Positions 51,374 through 59,578 are shown, counted from the first letter of the stretch. The stretch: 64,000 nt of DNA from CAVSCR01 sp963726575 (GCA_963726575.1 CAVSCR010000003.1:124001-188000), one strand, 5' to 3'. The notes: a model not told the origin generated them from the letters alone. Numbers and translations are program-made.

Positions 51374-52057
51374 TCACTCGCCGGCGATCTGCCGCGAGAC
51401 GGCGTCGACGGCTCGCTCGCGGTGGTGGCGCAGCAGGTCGACCACCGCCTCCACGTCGCCTGACCTGGCGGCCGACATGACCGCCGTGTGCTCGTCGTGC
51501 ACGTGTCGGCGGTGTTCGTCGTCGCGGTAGTACAGCGATCGGTACACGTCGGTGGCGTCCCAGAGGATGCGCGTCAGCCGAGCGAGTCGTGGCATCCGTG
51601 ATGCGTCGATGACGGTGAAGTGGAACCGGCGGTTCGCGGCGGTCATCGTCGCCAGGTCGTCGGCCCGTGACGCGGCGTCGACCTGGTCGGCGGCCTCCTG
51701 CATCGTGGACAGGTCCGCGACCGTCAGCAACGGGACCGCGACGCGTACCGCCTCGCTCTCGAGCAGGTCGCGGATCCGGTACACCTCATACAGGTCGGCC
51801 ACGTCGAGCTCGGCCACGAAGTAGCCGCGGTGCGGCCGGTACACGACCTGGCCCTCACCCTCGAGGATCTTCAGCGCCTCGCGCAGCGGGACACGGGATA
51901 CCCCGAAGCGTTCCGCCAGCGCGTCCTGCAGAACCTGCTCCCCCGGACGCAGCTCACCGCTGCCGATCGCACGTCGCAGCTCGGTGAGGACTGCCTCCTG
52001 AGCGGTCGGCGGGCGCACGAAGCGCGGCGGTGGGACAGGCCCGACCGACGCCGTCAC
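51374..52057 (-). CDS. GntR family transcriptional regulator, FCD type
   Basis: A 227-residue FadR/FCD-subfamily GntR regulator: winged helix (AVLTELRRAIGSGELRPGEQ, VSRVPLREALKILEGEGQVV with YRPHRGYFV) and a C-terminal helical ligand domain with His/Asp metal positions (ANRRFHFTVIDAS, HVHDEHTAVMSA). Start GTG 52057 overlaps the CoA-transferase stop (GTGA), so both form one operon. It is the obvious candidate to bind the paired operators at 48739 and 53209. Confidence 0.85.
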   Translation of the reverse strand: MTASVGPVPPPRFVRPPTAQEAVLTELRRAIGSGELRPGEQVLQDALAERFGVSRVPLREALKILEGEGQVVYRPHRGYFVAELDVADLYEVYRIRDLLESEAVRVAVPLLTVADLSTMQEAADQVDAASRADDLATMTAANRRFHFTVIDASRMPRLARLTRILWDATDVYRSLYYRDDEHRRHVHDEHTAVMSAARSGDVEAVVDLLRHHRERAVDAVSRQIAGE

Positions 52058-53202
52058 GAACGATCCCTCTGACTGTCGCGCAGCCAAGTGAGCACCTCGT
52101 CGTTGTGCTCACCGACCCGCGGCGGTCGCCGCCGATAGGTCACCTGCGAGCCATCCAGGCCGATCGGGTTGGCTACCGTCGCGACGTCTTCGACGTGCGC
52201 GACGGGTGACAGGTCGAGCTGCTCGGCCAGCTCGAAGGCGCCCGCCAGATCGTTGATCGGACCGCAAGGGACCCCGCGCGACGTCAGTCGCTCGAACCAG
52301 TCGTCGGCACCCGCCTTCTGCAGCTGCTCGCACATCAGCGCGAACAGCTCGTCGCGGTGCTTGACGCGGTCGGGGTTGTCGGCAAACCGTTCGTCGTCGG
52401 CGAGTTCGGGGATGCCGAGCACCTCCACCGTCGCCCGGAACTGGGCGTTGTTGCCGACGGCGATCACGAAGGGCTTGTCCGCAGTGGGGTATGACTCGTA
52501 CGGAGCGATGCTCGGGTGTCGGTTGCCCATGATCCCGGGGACGAATCCGGCGGCTACGTAGCCGCTTCCCTGGTTCACCATGGCGGACAACAGCGACGAC
52601 AGCAGGTTCACCTCGACGTGTTGACCGACTCCGCTGTGTTGGCGGTGCTGCAGCGCCGCGAGGATCCCCACGCTGACGTGCAGCCCCGTGATCACGTCGA
52701 CGAGAGCAACGCCGACCTTCACGGGTTCATCGGGTCGCGAGCCGGTGATGCTCATCAGTCCGCCGACCGCCTGAACCAGCAGGTCGTAGCCGGGCAGGTC
52801 GGCCCCAGCGTGCGTTCCGAAGCCAGTGATGGACGCATACACCAGCCCGGGGTTCCCCTCGCGCAGCGACTCGTAACCCAGGCCGAGCCGGTCGAACACA
52901 CCTGGCTTGAAGTTCTCGACGAGGACGTCGGCCCGCAGGGCCAGCTCGCGGGCCAGCACCAGGTCGTCCGGATCGCGCAGGTCGAGGGTGACCGAGCGCT
53001 TGTTGCGGTTGACCGACAAGAAGTAGGTGGCCTGGTCGCCCAGCCACGGCGGACCCCAGGCTCGAGTGTCGTCACCCGTGCCAGGGCGCTCGACCTTGAC
53101 GACGTCCGCGCCGAGGTCGCCGAGCAGCATCGTGGCGTAGGGGCCGGCCAGCACCCGCGAGAAGTCCGCGACGAGCACGCCGTCCAGAGCACCGGAGGTC
53201 AC
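52054..53202 (-). CDS. Class III CoA-transferase (CaiB/BaiF), probable glutarate CoA-transferase
   Basis: A 382-residue family III CoA-transferase: VLVADFSRVLAGPYATMLLG, GADVVKVERPGTGDDTRAWG, the catalytic Asp140 in ADLPGYDLLVQAVGG, and VENFKPGVFDRLGLGYESL. These enzymes move CoA between acyl groups without a covalent Cys. Next to a glutaryl-CoA-dehydrogenase-like gene it is most simply a succinyl-CoA:glutarate CoA-transferase (SUGCT type). GTG 53202 sits 7 bases after the operator site, so the mRNA is probably leaderless. The longer upstream frame is spurious. Confidence 0.8.
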   Translation of the reverse strand: MTSGALDGVLVADFSRVLAGPYATMLLGDLGADVVKVERPGTGDDTRAWGPPWLGDQATYFLSVNRNKRSVTLDLRDPDDLVLARELALRADVLVENFKPGVFDRLGLGYESLREGNPGLVYASITGFGTHAGADLPGYDLLVQAVGGLMSITGSRPDEPVKVGVALVDVITGLHVSVGILAALQHRQHSGVGQHVEVNLLSSLLSAMVNQGSGYVAAGFVPGIMGNRHPSIAPYESYPTADKPFVIAVGNNAQFRATVEVLGIPELADDERFADNPDRVKHRDELFALMCEQLQKAGADDWFERLTSRGVPCGPINDLAGAFELAEQLDLSPVAHVEDVATVANPIGLDGSQVTYRRRPPRVGEHNDEVLTWLRDSQRDRS

Positions 53203-53208
53203 CTGCAG

Positions 53209-53220
53209 ATCGTATCCAAT
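53209..53220. promoter_or_regulatory. GntR-type operator upstream of CoA-transferase
   Basis: On the reverse strand this reads ATTGGATACGAT, a two-mismatch version of the ATTGGATCCAAT palindrome at 48739. TACGAT inside it could serve as the -10 box of a leaderless promoter for GTG 53202. Confidence 0.55.
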
Positions 53221-53421
53221 ATCCGGCCGCGGCCGGGCGCTGCTCAGATCCGATCGGCGGCGACACAGAGGCCCACGGGTTACGGGTGTTCGGAAGCCTC
53301 GGCCAGCGCACAAGAGCCGGCATTCCGTGCTATCCGGAGGGCTTCCCGGGCTTCTGTGGGATTCGATGGAACCTTCCTGCCTTGTCGCGGTTCATCTGTG
53401 GTGAGCGGTGGAGGTGAAGCC

Positions 53422-53970
53422 TTGCCTGACGTTGCTTCGTTCGACGGCTTCTACACCGGCACCCGCGCACGGATGCTGCGGTATGCGCTAGCGCTCACCG
53501 GGGACGCCAACGATGCTCAAGACGTCGCGCAGGAGGCCTACGCCCGTGCCTGGCAGCACTGGACGAAGGTCCGGCGGCACGACGATCCGGAGGCGTGGGT
53601 GCGCACGGTCTGCTGGCGGATCGCGGCGAATCGGTGGCGGGGGCTGGCCAGCCGCGCTGGGCTGCTGGCTCGGCTCGGGCCGCCCGACCTCGTGCCGGAG
53701 CCGTCCTCGGACAATGTGTCGTTGGTGGCTGCCCTCCAACAGATTCCGCTGGCTCAACGACGGGCCATCGTCTTGCACTACGTCTTCGGCTTGTCGGTGG
53801 GCGAGGTGGCGCTGGAGACCGATGCCCCTGTCGGGACGGTGAAGACCCGGTTGGCCCGCGGCAGGGAGTCGTTGGGCCCGCTGCTCGCTGACGGGTCGAG
53901 CGTTGAGTTACCAACGGTGCGCAAGGACGGCCCCACCGACCGGACGATGTCGGGAGGCCGCAGTGGCTGA
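53422..53970 (+). CDS. ECF RNA polymerase sigma factor (SigE-like)
   Basis: A 182-residue ECF sigma factor. Region 2 is ASFDGFYTGTRARMLRYALA, then DANDAQDVAQEAYARAWQHW; region 4 is LQQIPLAQRRAIVLHYVFGL, then ETDAPVGTVKTRLARGRESL. TTG 53422 is selected because GGAGGTG lies 5-7 bases upstream; GTG 53401 is an alternative. It overlaps the downstream NHL/membrane gene by eight bases. Third sigma factor of this kind in the window. Confidence 0.85.
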   Translation: MPDVASFDGFYTGTRARMLRYALALTGDANDAQDVAQEAYARAWQHWTKVRRHDDPEAWVRTVCWRIAANRWRGLASRAGLLARLGPPDLVPEPSSDNVSLVAALQQIPLAQRRAIVLHYVFGLSVGEVALETDAPVGTVKTRLARGRESLGPLLADGSSVELPTVRKDGPTDRTMSGGRSG

Positions 53971-55180
53971 ACTTCGCAACGACCTCACTGTCCGGCTGGA
54001 TCAGGAATCGCCTGCGATCGATTGGGCCACGCCTGAACAGGTTCGGGCGCGGGGCCACGCCAGGCGGCAGCGTGCCAGGGCCTTGATGCTCGCCAGTGGT
54101 GTCGGGCTGGCTGCGGTCGCGGTAGCGGTGTCGGTCTGGACTGCACCGCAGGGAACGCCGGTACCGGCTGGACCGATCCCCTCCACCACGCACGACCCAG
54201 CTCTGGCCACCTGGGGGGTCGAGATGCTCACCGTGGGTCCGCACGGGATGTACGGGACCGATTGCAACTCCGGGCGGGTTCTCCACCTCGGCCTTGACGG
54301 CAGTGCCACCGTGGTGGCCGGGACCGGCCGCGGGGGGTTCGGTGGCTTCTTCGGCGACGGAGGGCCAGCTCTGAGGGCGGGCCTGGTCTGCCCTGCTGGT
54401 CTTGCCTTCGACGGACATGGCGACTTGTTCTTCTCGGACTCGATGAACAACCGGGTCCGCATGATCGACCCGACGGGAACGATCACCACGGTTGTCGGCG
54501 ATGGCAGCATCGGCTTCGCCGGGGACGGCGGGCCGGCCGTCGATGCCTCGCTGGCGTATCCGACATGCCTCGCCTACCACGACAACGCGCTGTACCTATG
54601 CGACCGTGGAAACGGAGCCGTCCGGAAGGTTGACGCCAACGGGATCATCACCACGGTCGCCGGCACAGGCAGAACTGGCTTCTCCGGCGACGGCGGCCCG
54701 GCCACCGCAGCCCGCCTGCACTCACCCGAGGGCATCGCCTGGGACGCCGAGGGCAACCTCTACATCTCCGACAACCACAACAACCGGATCCGCCGAGTCG
54801 ACACCTCCGGCACGATCACCACCTACGCCGGGGTCGGCGGCAAGGACTACGGCTACTCCGGCGACGGAGGCCGAGCCACCCAAGCCCGCATCGCCGACCC
54901 CAACGGCTTGGCCTTCGACGCCGCCGGCAACCTCTACATCGCCGCCTACGACGACCGCGCGGTCCGCATGGTCACCCCCACCGGCACCATCACCACGGTC
55001 GCCGGCACCGGACAACTCGGGTCCAGCGGCGACGGTGGCCCCGCCACCAAAGCTCACCTGGAACCCTCCGACGTGTACGTCGACCCAGCAGGCAACCTCT
55101 ACATCGCCGATGCCGACCACCATGTCATCCGGGTCGTCGCGCCCGACGGCACCATCTCGACCTTTGCGTCAGCCCATTGA
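53963..55180 (+). CDS. Membrane-anchored NHL beta-propeller protein, probable anti-sigma sensor
   Basis: A 405-residue protein: ~45 cytoplasmic residues (AELRNDLTVRLDQESPAIDW, RRQRARA), one span (LMLASGVGLAAVAVAVSVWT), then an outer NHL propeller of five to six blades. Each blade has the pattern TTVAGTG-x-GFSGDGGPA and P-x-GLA-D-x-G-NLYISDNHNNRI-RRVD (for example at residues ~220-290). The overlap with the ECF sigma gene and the topology suggest an anti-sigma whose external propeller senses a ligand. Start GTG 53963. No canonical anti-sigma zinc motif is present. Confidence 0.7.
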   Translation: MAELRNDLTVRLDQESPAIDWATPEQVRARGHARRQRARALMLASGVGLAAVAVAVSVWTAPQGTPVPAGPIPSTTHDPALATWGVEMLTVGPHGMYGTDCNSGRVLHLGLDGSATVVAGTGRGGFGGFFGDGGPALRAGLVCPAGLAFDGHGDLFFSDSMNNRVRMIDPTGTITTVVGDGSIGFAGDGGPAVDASLAYPTCLAYHDNALYLCDRGNGAVRKVDANGIITTVAGTGRTGFSGDGGPATAARLHSPEGIAWDAEGNLYISDNHNNRIRRVDTSGTITTYAGVGGKDYGYSGDGGRATQARIADPNGLAFDAAGNLYIAAYDDRAVRMVTPTGTITTVAGTGQLGSSGDGGPATKAHLEPSDVYVDPAGNLYIADADHHVIRVVAPDGTISTFASAH

Positions 55181-55589
55181 CTCAACACGCCACGTGTTCT
55201 TGCCCAGCATCTTAGGCGTGAGCTTTCGGTAGCTGTCACGCCCTGGTTCCGGCGGCGGTTGACATCGTCGATCAGCTCCCGATGCAGCGACAAGGCGCCA
55301 GGCGTGCACTGTGCTGCCTCGCAGAACGGTTGATCGATGACACCGCGTGGATACCTCGGCCGCCCGAGGTCGGGCTCGCTGGAGATTGTTGCTCGGTGGT
55401 GGAACCTTCTGGGCGGTTGGCGGTTCATTGCGGGTAGAGCTACGAAGCGCAGGCCAAACAGGGAACGTTGTCAGGAGGTCAGCGATGACACATCGATCAC
55501 CATCCGCGGCGGTAGTGAACCGGTCGACCGGGCGGTCGAACGACGAAGTTCCGATTCTTGGCCCAGGTCGGCGAAAGGGAGTGAGGTCG

Positions 55590-56846
55590 ATGACCACACG
55601 CAGGCTGATCGTGCTCGTCGTCGCGGTCGCGTTGGGGATGAGTGTCGCGGCCGTGGCGCAGGCGCACACTGCTTTCTCCCGGGTCCACGCGCCGGTGGTG
55701 AAGATCGCAGGGCACACCGATGCGGTGCACGCCGCCCCGGCGACTTGGGGTCTCGCGGCGCGACCTGACTACTCATCGATCGCGTTCGCGCCGGATGGAA
55801 TGCTCTACGCCGCCGACCCTGTGAACAACCGCATCTACAAGGTCACGTCCCGCGGTCGAGCCGGCCACACGACGGTCGTCGCGGGGTCCGGTCCCGGTCT
55901 CGATCTCAAGGGCTCCTCCTACCAGCATTGGAAGTACATCAGGAATCACGGGTGGAGCACGGTCGGCGCCTACGGTGGGGATGGACAGCACGGCACCGAT
56001 GCCCTCTTCAGTGCACCCTTCTTCCTGACGTTCGACGCGGCAGGGAACATGTTCGTCGCGGACCACCTGAACGATCGGATCCGCGAGATCACGACCGATG
56101 GGTTCGTCCAGACCGTCGCCGGCACCGGCAATGGCGGCCCCCGTTACGGCGTCTGGTCGCCCGGGGTCGGCCCGGCGGCAGGTGACGGTGGTCCGGCAAC
56201 GCATTCGGTTCTGGACGCGCCGTGGGGGGTCACCCTCGATGCGGCCGGTGACCTCTTCATCGCCGACCGGGCCCACGATGCGATCCGGAAGGTCGACACG
56301 AACGGCGTGATCACCACCGTCGCCGGAACCGGACATCCGGGGTTCAGCGGCGATGGAGGAGCTGCGACGCATGCGCAGCTCAATCGGCCGCTCACCACGG
56401 CGCTCGACGGTGCCGGCAATCTCTACATCGACGACGAGAGCAACCGGCGGATCCGCCTGGTCGACCGCAGTGGCGACATCACCACATTCGCCGGCGACGG
56501 TCGCTTCGGGTGCGGGGGCGACGGGGGTCAGGCCATCGACGCCTCGTTCAAGGACCCGAACGAGATTGGTTTCGCGCCGGACGGTTCGATGCTGATCACA
56601 GACAACGAATGCCACGACATCCGGCGGATCGCGCCAGACGGCACGATCAGCACGTTCGCGAAGAACAGCACGGACAGCTGTCGCGGGATTGTCGGTCGCA
56701 AGGTCAGCCACCTGCCGGTGGGGTTCTTCACCTTCGGTCCCGACGGCGATTTCTACCTGGCGGCGTGTCACCGCGTGCTGCGCGTGGACGACACCGGCAC
56801 GGCGCAGCTGTTCGCTCGTGCGCCACTGTTCTCCCATTTGAGCTAG
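55590..56846 (+). CDS. Secreted NHL beta-propeller protein
   Basis: A 418-residue exported protein: signal peptide MTTRRLIVLVVAVALGMSVA with AQA cleavage near residue 25, then NHL blades like those of the preceding gene (AAGNMFVADHLNDRIREITT, TVAGTGHPGFSGDGGAATHA, AAGDLFIADRAHDAIRKVDT). A Cys-containing last blade (TDNECHDIRRIAPDG, DSCRG) may be disulphide-linked. It starts 409 bases after the sigma/propeller operon; that gap holds no clear gene. It may bind or mimic the ligand of the membrane propeller. ATG 55590 has a GAAAGGGAG site. Confidence 0.8.
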   Translation: MTTRRLIVLVVAVALGMSVAAVAQAHTAFSRVHAPVVKIAGHTDAVHAAPATWGLAARPDYSSIAFAPDGMLYAADPVNNRIYKVTSRGRAGHTTVVAGSGPGLDLKGSSYQHWKYIRNHGWSTVGAYGGDGQHGTDALFSAPFFLTFDAAGNMFVADHLNDRIREITTDGFVQTVAGTGNGGPRYGVWSPGVGPAAGDGGPATHSVLDAPWGVTLDAAGDLFIADRAHDAIRKVDTNGVITTVAGTGHPGFSGDGGAATHAQLNRPLTTALDGAGNLYIDDESNRRIRLVDRSGDITTFAGDGRFGCGGDGGQAIDASFKDPNEIGFAPDGSMLITDNECHDIRRIAPDGTISTFAKNSTDSCRGIVGRKVSHLPVGFFTFGPDGDFYLAACHRVLRVDDTGTAQLFARAPLFSHLS

Positions 56847-57262
56847 CGGTTGAGCAGCCCAACTGCGCAAGTTGCACAACGTGCCGACGGGCTGCAGGGC
56901 GCAGACCGCTTGTTGCGCGGCGCCGTCCACGGGCTGCTCGCCAAAGACCGGCGGTATCACCTCGCCAAGGCGACCTGGTCTGGGTACCGATCAGCGATAG
57001 CAACCCGACCGGGAGCCACCATCACCATCAGCTACCTCGGAGGCGGATACTCACTCGAACTGCTCGGGCGCCGACTCGCAACCGTGACGGGATCCCTCCG
57101 TCGATACCTGGCGGCTTCGTCAGTCGCGAAGCCGCCGCATTACACGAGACCAGGCCGCGCACCTGACGTTTGGATAGCGTGCGCTGCTGGTGCACGGGGA
57201 AATGCCGTTCGAGCTCGCATGTTCGGCGCCCGGCGCTGGCTCTGGTGGTTGACTGGCTGACC
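56847..57262. other. 416-bp gap, no convincing gene
   Basis: A plus-strand frame from 56850 stays open to 57260, but its composition and lack of a ribosome site do not support a gene. No repeat copy is visible here. Confidence 0.4.
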
Positions 57263-57946
57263 ATGCTGGCGACGCCGACCGAGTACCAGTCGCATCAGAC
57301 CGGTGCGCCCCGCACGGTGCAGATCGCGATGCGTTCGGGAGTGGATGAGGGGGTGGTCGATCGGTCGACGGAGTCGCTGGCCGAAGTCCGATGGCACGAG
57401 GTCCACCACGCCTATGGTCTGGCAACCAACGTCCCTGCGCTGTTGCTCGCCATCGTGGTCGGAACCGACGAGGTGCGTTCCCCGGCATGGTGGGAACTTT
57501 GGGGCAACATCCATCACCAGGGCACGGCCTACGAGGCGACAGCTCGGTCTGTGCCCTTCATCGAGGCCGTTGCAGGCTCACTTGAACACCCGGACGGGGT
57601 GGAGGCGTTGAGCTTCCTCCGGCAGATCGTCGTCGGTAACGGCACGTGCGCGGCTGCCGTGCGAGCGGCGGTACGTCCGGGTGTCGAGGCCTCCTTGGCG
57701 AACTGGGAAATGGAGCCGGATCTGATCCAACGGGCGCTCTCGTGGTTGGCGTCGGTCTACCCCGACCTTGCATCGCTTCACCCAGGGTTGGAACAACTCG
57801 TGCCCGAATCGATGCGGTCAAAGTGGGCCGAGGTGGTCACCAGAAGCGGCTACCCGATCGCCTACCAGGACGAGTCCACAGACGATGCGATGGACCGACA
57901 AGCCGAGCTTGAGCGCTGGGTCCCGGCGGGCTGGCCAAGGTCCTGA
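57263..57946 (+). CDS. HEAT-repeat-like hypothetical protein
   Basis: A 227-residue protein of the group with the hallmark AWWELWGNIHHQGTAYEATA followed by RSVPFIEAVAGSL, then helical repeats (EALSFLRQIVVGNGTCAAAV, MEPDLIQRALSWLASVYPDL). Related proteins appear in polymorphic-toxin immunity loci and as lone genes; no toxin is next to it here. ATG 57263 is used but the start is uncertain. It opens the second accessory zone, with a dispersed repeat beginning 6 bases after its stop. Confidence 0.65.
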   Translation: MLATPTEYQSHQTGAPRTVQIAMRSGVDEGVVDRSTESLAEVRWHEVHHAYGLATNVPALLLAIVVGTDEVRSPAWWELWGNIHHQGTAYEATARSVPFIEAVAGSLEHPDGVEALSFLRQIVVGNGTCAAAVRAAVRPGVEASLANWEMEPDLIQRALSWLASVYPDLASLHPGLEQLVPESMRSKWAEVVTRSGYPIAYQDESTDDAMDRQAELERWVPAGWPRS

Positions 57947-57951
57947 CGCCC

Positions 57952-57992
57952 GCCCAGATGTGCCGATCCGTGCGGCATGATCGGGGCAGCAA
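57952..57992 (+). repeat. Dispersed palindromic repeat
   Basis: GCCCAGATGTGCCGATCCGT with GCGGCATGATCGGGGCAG. Plus orientation, 6 bases after the HEAT-like gene stop. Left arm strong, right arm diverged. Confidence 0.6.
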
Positions 57993-58126
57993 GGGCGGTG
58001 GGATGCGTGATTCCAGCAGAGCGGCAAGTTCGCCGGGCGATGAACCGAGTGTCCACGAGTCTGACCGAGTGGTGGTGCCACTCGGCGCTTCGACGGCAAG
58101 TGCTGCGCCGTGGCGAAGGAGGCGTG

Positions 58127-58228
58127 GTGACGAAGAGGAAGTTCCGGCACTACGCGGATGGGGAACCGCCAGCGGAAGGGCCGAAGCAACCGGATCGCCC
58201 GCGTGACGGCCAGGGGCGATCTGGGTGA
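58127..58228 (+). CDS. Short hypothetical protein (33 aa)
   Basis: A small frame from GTG 58127 with a strong ribosome site (GAAGGAGGC). It encodes a basic, Pro-rich peptide (TKRKFRHYADGEPPAEGPKQ, then PDRPRDGQGRSG). Its stop overlaps the GTG of the next small gene (GTGA), so the two may be a coupled pair or a single gene split by a frameshift. Family unknown. Confidence 0.45.
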   Translation: MTKRKFRHYADGEPPAEGPKQPDRPRDGQGRSG

Positions 58229-58395
58229 CCCAGGACCACGACGGGCACTGGTCGGCCTCGTGGCAGGACGGCCCCCGAATCCAGAACACCGAGTGCTCGA
58301 CCGAAGCCGACGCGATCAAGTGGGCGCTCGATACACCGGCCAAAGCCCGGTTCATCTTCGACGACACGCTTTACGAGCACCGACCGATCAACTGA
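58225..58395 (+). CDS. Short hypothetical protein (56 aa)
   Basis: GTG 58225 starts TQDHDGHWSASWQDGPRIQN and continues TECSTEADAIKWALDTPAKA with RFIFDDTLYEHRPIN. Codon use is clearly gene-like and the sequence looks like a compact folded domain (two Trp-containing strands, one helix, a final strand). Coupled to the preceding 33-residue frame. The dispersed repeat begins 7 bases after its stop. Confidence 0.5.
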   Translation: MTQDHDGHWSASWQDGPRIQNTECSTEADAIKWALDTPAKARFIFDDTLYEHRPIN

Positions 58396-58401
58396 AGCGC
58401 C

Positions 58402-58436
58402 GTAACGCACGAACGTGCCGTTCCGTGCTGGGGACG
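58402..58436 (+). repeat. Dispersed palindromic repeat, left arm
   Basis: GTAACGCACGAACGTGCCGT with TCCGTGCTGG. A strong left arm and short remainder, plus orientation, 7 bases after the small-gene stop. Confidence 0.55.
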
Positions 58437-58517
58437 AAGCGCGAGCGAAGTCGATCAAGATCGGCTAGGTTCACGATCTGCAGATGACTCAAAGGCCGCC
58501 GACTGGATGGAGCCAAC

Positions 58518-58910
58518 ATGACCGACTTCCCTGCGGTGACCCACGTTGCCGTGACCGTCAGCGACCTCGACCGGAGCATCGCTTGGTATCGGCTGCTGTT
58601 CGACGCCGACCCGGTGCTTGATGAGGACACCGGACCTTTCCGGCACGTGGTGTGGGCGCTGGGTGACACGTTGCTGGGGCTACATCAGTTCCCCGACCTG
58701 GCCACCACTGACGCGTTTCACGAGCGACGCCCCGGACTGGACCACGTCGCGTTCGGGTGCGCCAACCGTGGCGAGTTGGAGACCTGGGCTGCCCGCCTGG
58801 ATGAGCTGGGAATCGCTCACGGCGGGATCAAGGACGCCGGCTACGGATCGGGCGTCTCATTCCGGGACCCCGACAACATCGCCCTGGAGTTCTTCGCCCC
58901 GCCGAGCTGA
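58518..58910 (+). CDS. VOC / glyoxalase family protein
   Basis: A 130-residue VOC domain protein with intact metal-site pattern: THVAVTVSDLDRSIAWYRLL (His), RHVVWALGDTLLGLHQF, PGLDHVAFGCANRGELETWA (His) and SFRDPDNIALEFFAPP (Glu). This is the glyoxalase I-like type (lactoylglutathione-lyase-like fold), but the substrate is unknown. ATG 58518 is used. It is followed 8-16 bases later by the left arm of the next repeat and the duplicated lipoprotein unit. Confidence 0.8.
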   Translation: MTDFPAVTHVAVTVSDLDRSIAWYRLLFDADPVLDEDTGPFRHVVWALGDTLLGLHQFPDLATTDAFHERRPGLDHVAFGCANRGELETWAARLDELGIAHGGIKDAGYGSGVSFRDPDNIALEFFAPPS

Positions 58911-58925
58911 TCGCGAAACGCCCAG

Positions 58926-59414
58926 ACGTGCCTACCTGTTCGCGGTGATGCTCGCGGGTCCCGGGGGCTCGCTCGTGCGTCCTAACGGCGTGAAGCTCGC
59001 GCCCTTTGTCTTGGTGGCCGCGCTAGCCCTGGCCGGCTGCGCGACCGGCACGACCCCGCCCGGAACCTCGACGGTCGTCCAGGGCCTGGTTCTTGCTGCC
59101 CCCGGCTGCCCGGTCCAGCGCGCCGACTCGCCCTGCCCTGCGCTTCGCGTAGCAGGCGCGAGCGTCGTTGCGTCAACTGGCGAGACCGAGGTGGCCCGGG
59201 TCGTCTCGGCAGTCGACGGCTCGTTCACCCTGACACTGCCAACGGGGACATACACGCTCACGGCGACGTCACCGAGCGGTTACCGATCATCGGCCAGCCA
59301 GGTCGTGCGTCTCGAAGGACCCGTGCCCCAGGCTGTGACGATCACGCTCGACAGTGGCATCAGATGAAACGCTAGCTTCCAAGAACGCGCCGCATGCCAT
59401 CCCCAGCGCGAACG
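58926..59414 (+). repeat. 489-bp duplicated unit, copy 2
   Basis: A gap-free partner of 19621-20109 with about 23 substitutions by manual comparison. Here the unit lies between two repeat copies: a left arm at its start (GCCCAGACGTGCC) and a complete copy at 59428-59479 after its end. Confidence 0.9.
58990..59367 (+). CDS. Lipoprotein with carboxypeptidase-regulatory-like domain (copy 2)
   Basis: A 125-residue paralogue of the gene at 19685: signal MKLAPFVLVAALALAGC with Cys17 in the lipobox, then VQGLVLAAPGCPVQRADSPC and DGSFTLTLPTGTYTLTATSP. It differs by about ten residues, and both copies keep an open frame, so both may be functional. GTG 58990 corresponds exactly to the start of copy 1. 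The divergence is spread over coding and flanking sequence alike. Confidence 0.75.
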   Translation: MKLAPFVLVAALALAGCATGTTPPGTSTVVQGLVLAAPGCPVQRADSPCPALRVAGASVVASTGETEVARVVSAVDGSFTLTLPTGTYTLTATSPSGYRSSASQVVRLEGPVPQAVTITLDSGIR

Positions 59415-59427
59415 ATCCAGTCGAACA

Positions 59428-59479
59428 ACGCACCGATGTGCCGTTACAGAGCTGATCGGGTCCGGCATTCGCGGGTGGT
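59428..59479 (+). repeat. Dispersed palindromic repeat, full copy
   Basis: CGCACCGATGTGCCGTTACA, centre GAGCTGATCGG, right arm GTCCGGCATTCGCGGG. Plus orientation, between the lipoprotein unit and the minus-strand secreted-protein gene. Confidence 0.75.
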
Positions 59480-59578
59480 CCCTGGGTTCGGCGGTTGTGT
59501 GTGGTGGCGTGGTCGGCGATGGCGATGCGGGAGTCCTCGGAGGTCAGGTCACCCGGTGGGCTAGGGAGCGGGTGCGGG

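Noticed and set aside
52516..53400. Extended N-terminus of the third sigma factor running opposite the CoA-transferase gene
   Set aside because: Antisense to a well-supported enzyme. The sigma domain begins after 53422, where a good ribosome site is present.
56850..57260. Plus-strand frame of about 136 codons after the NHL gene
   Set aside because: No ribosome site, Arg/Ala-rich composition and no recognisable segment; considered an accidental open frame.
57952..59479. Canonical integron attC sites
   Set aside because: The repeat lacks the conserved terminal GTTRRRY/RYYYAAC core and no integrase is present; only the layout resembles a cassette array.
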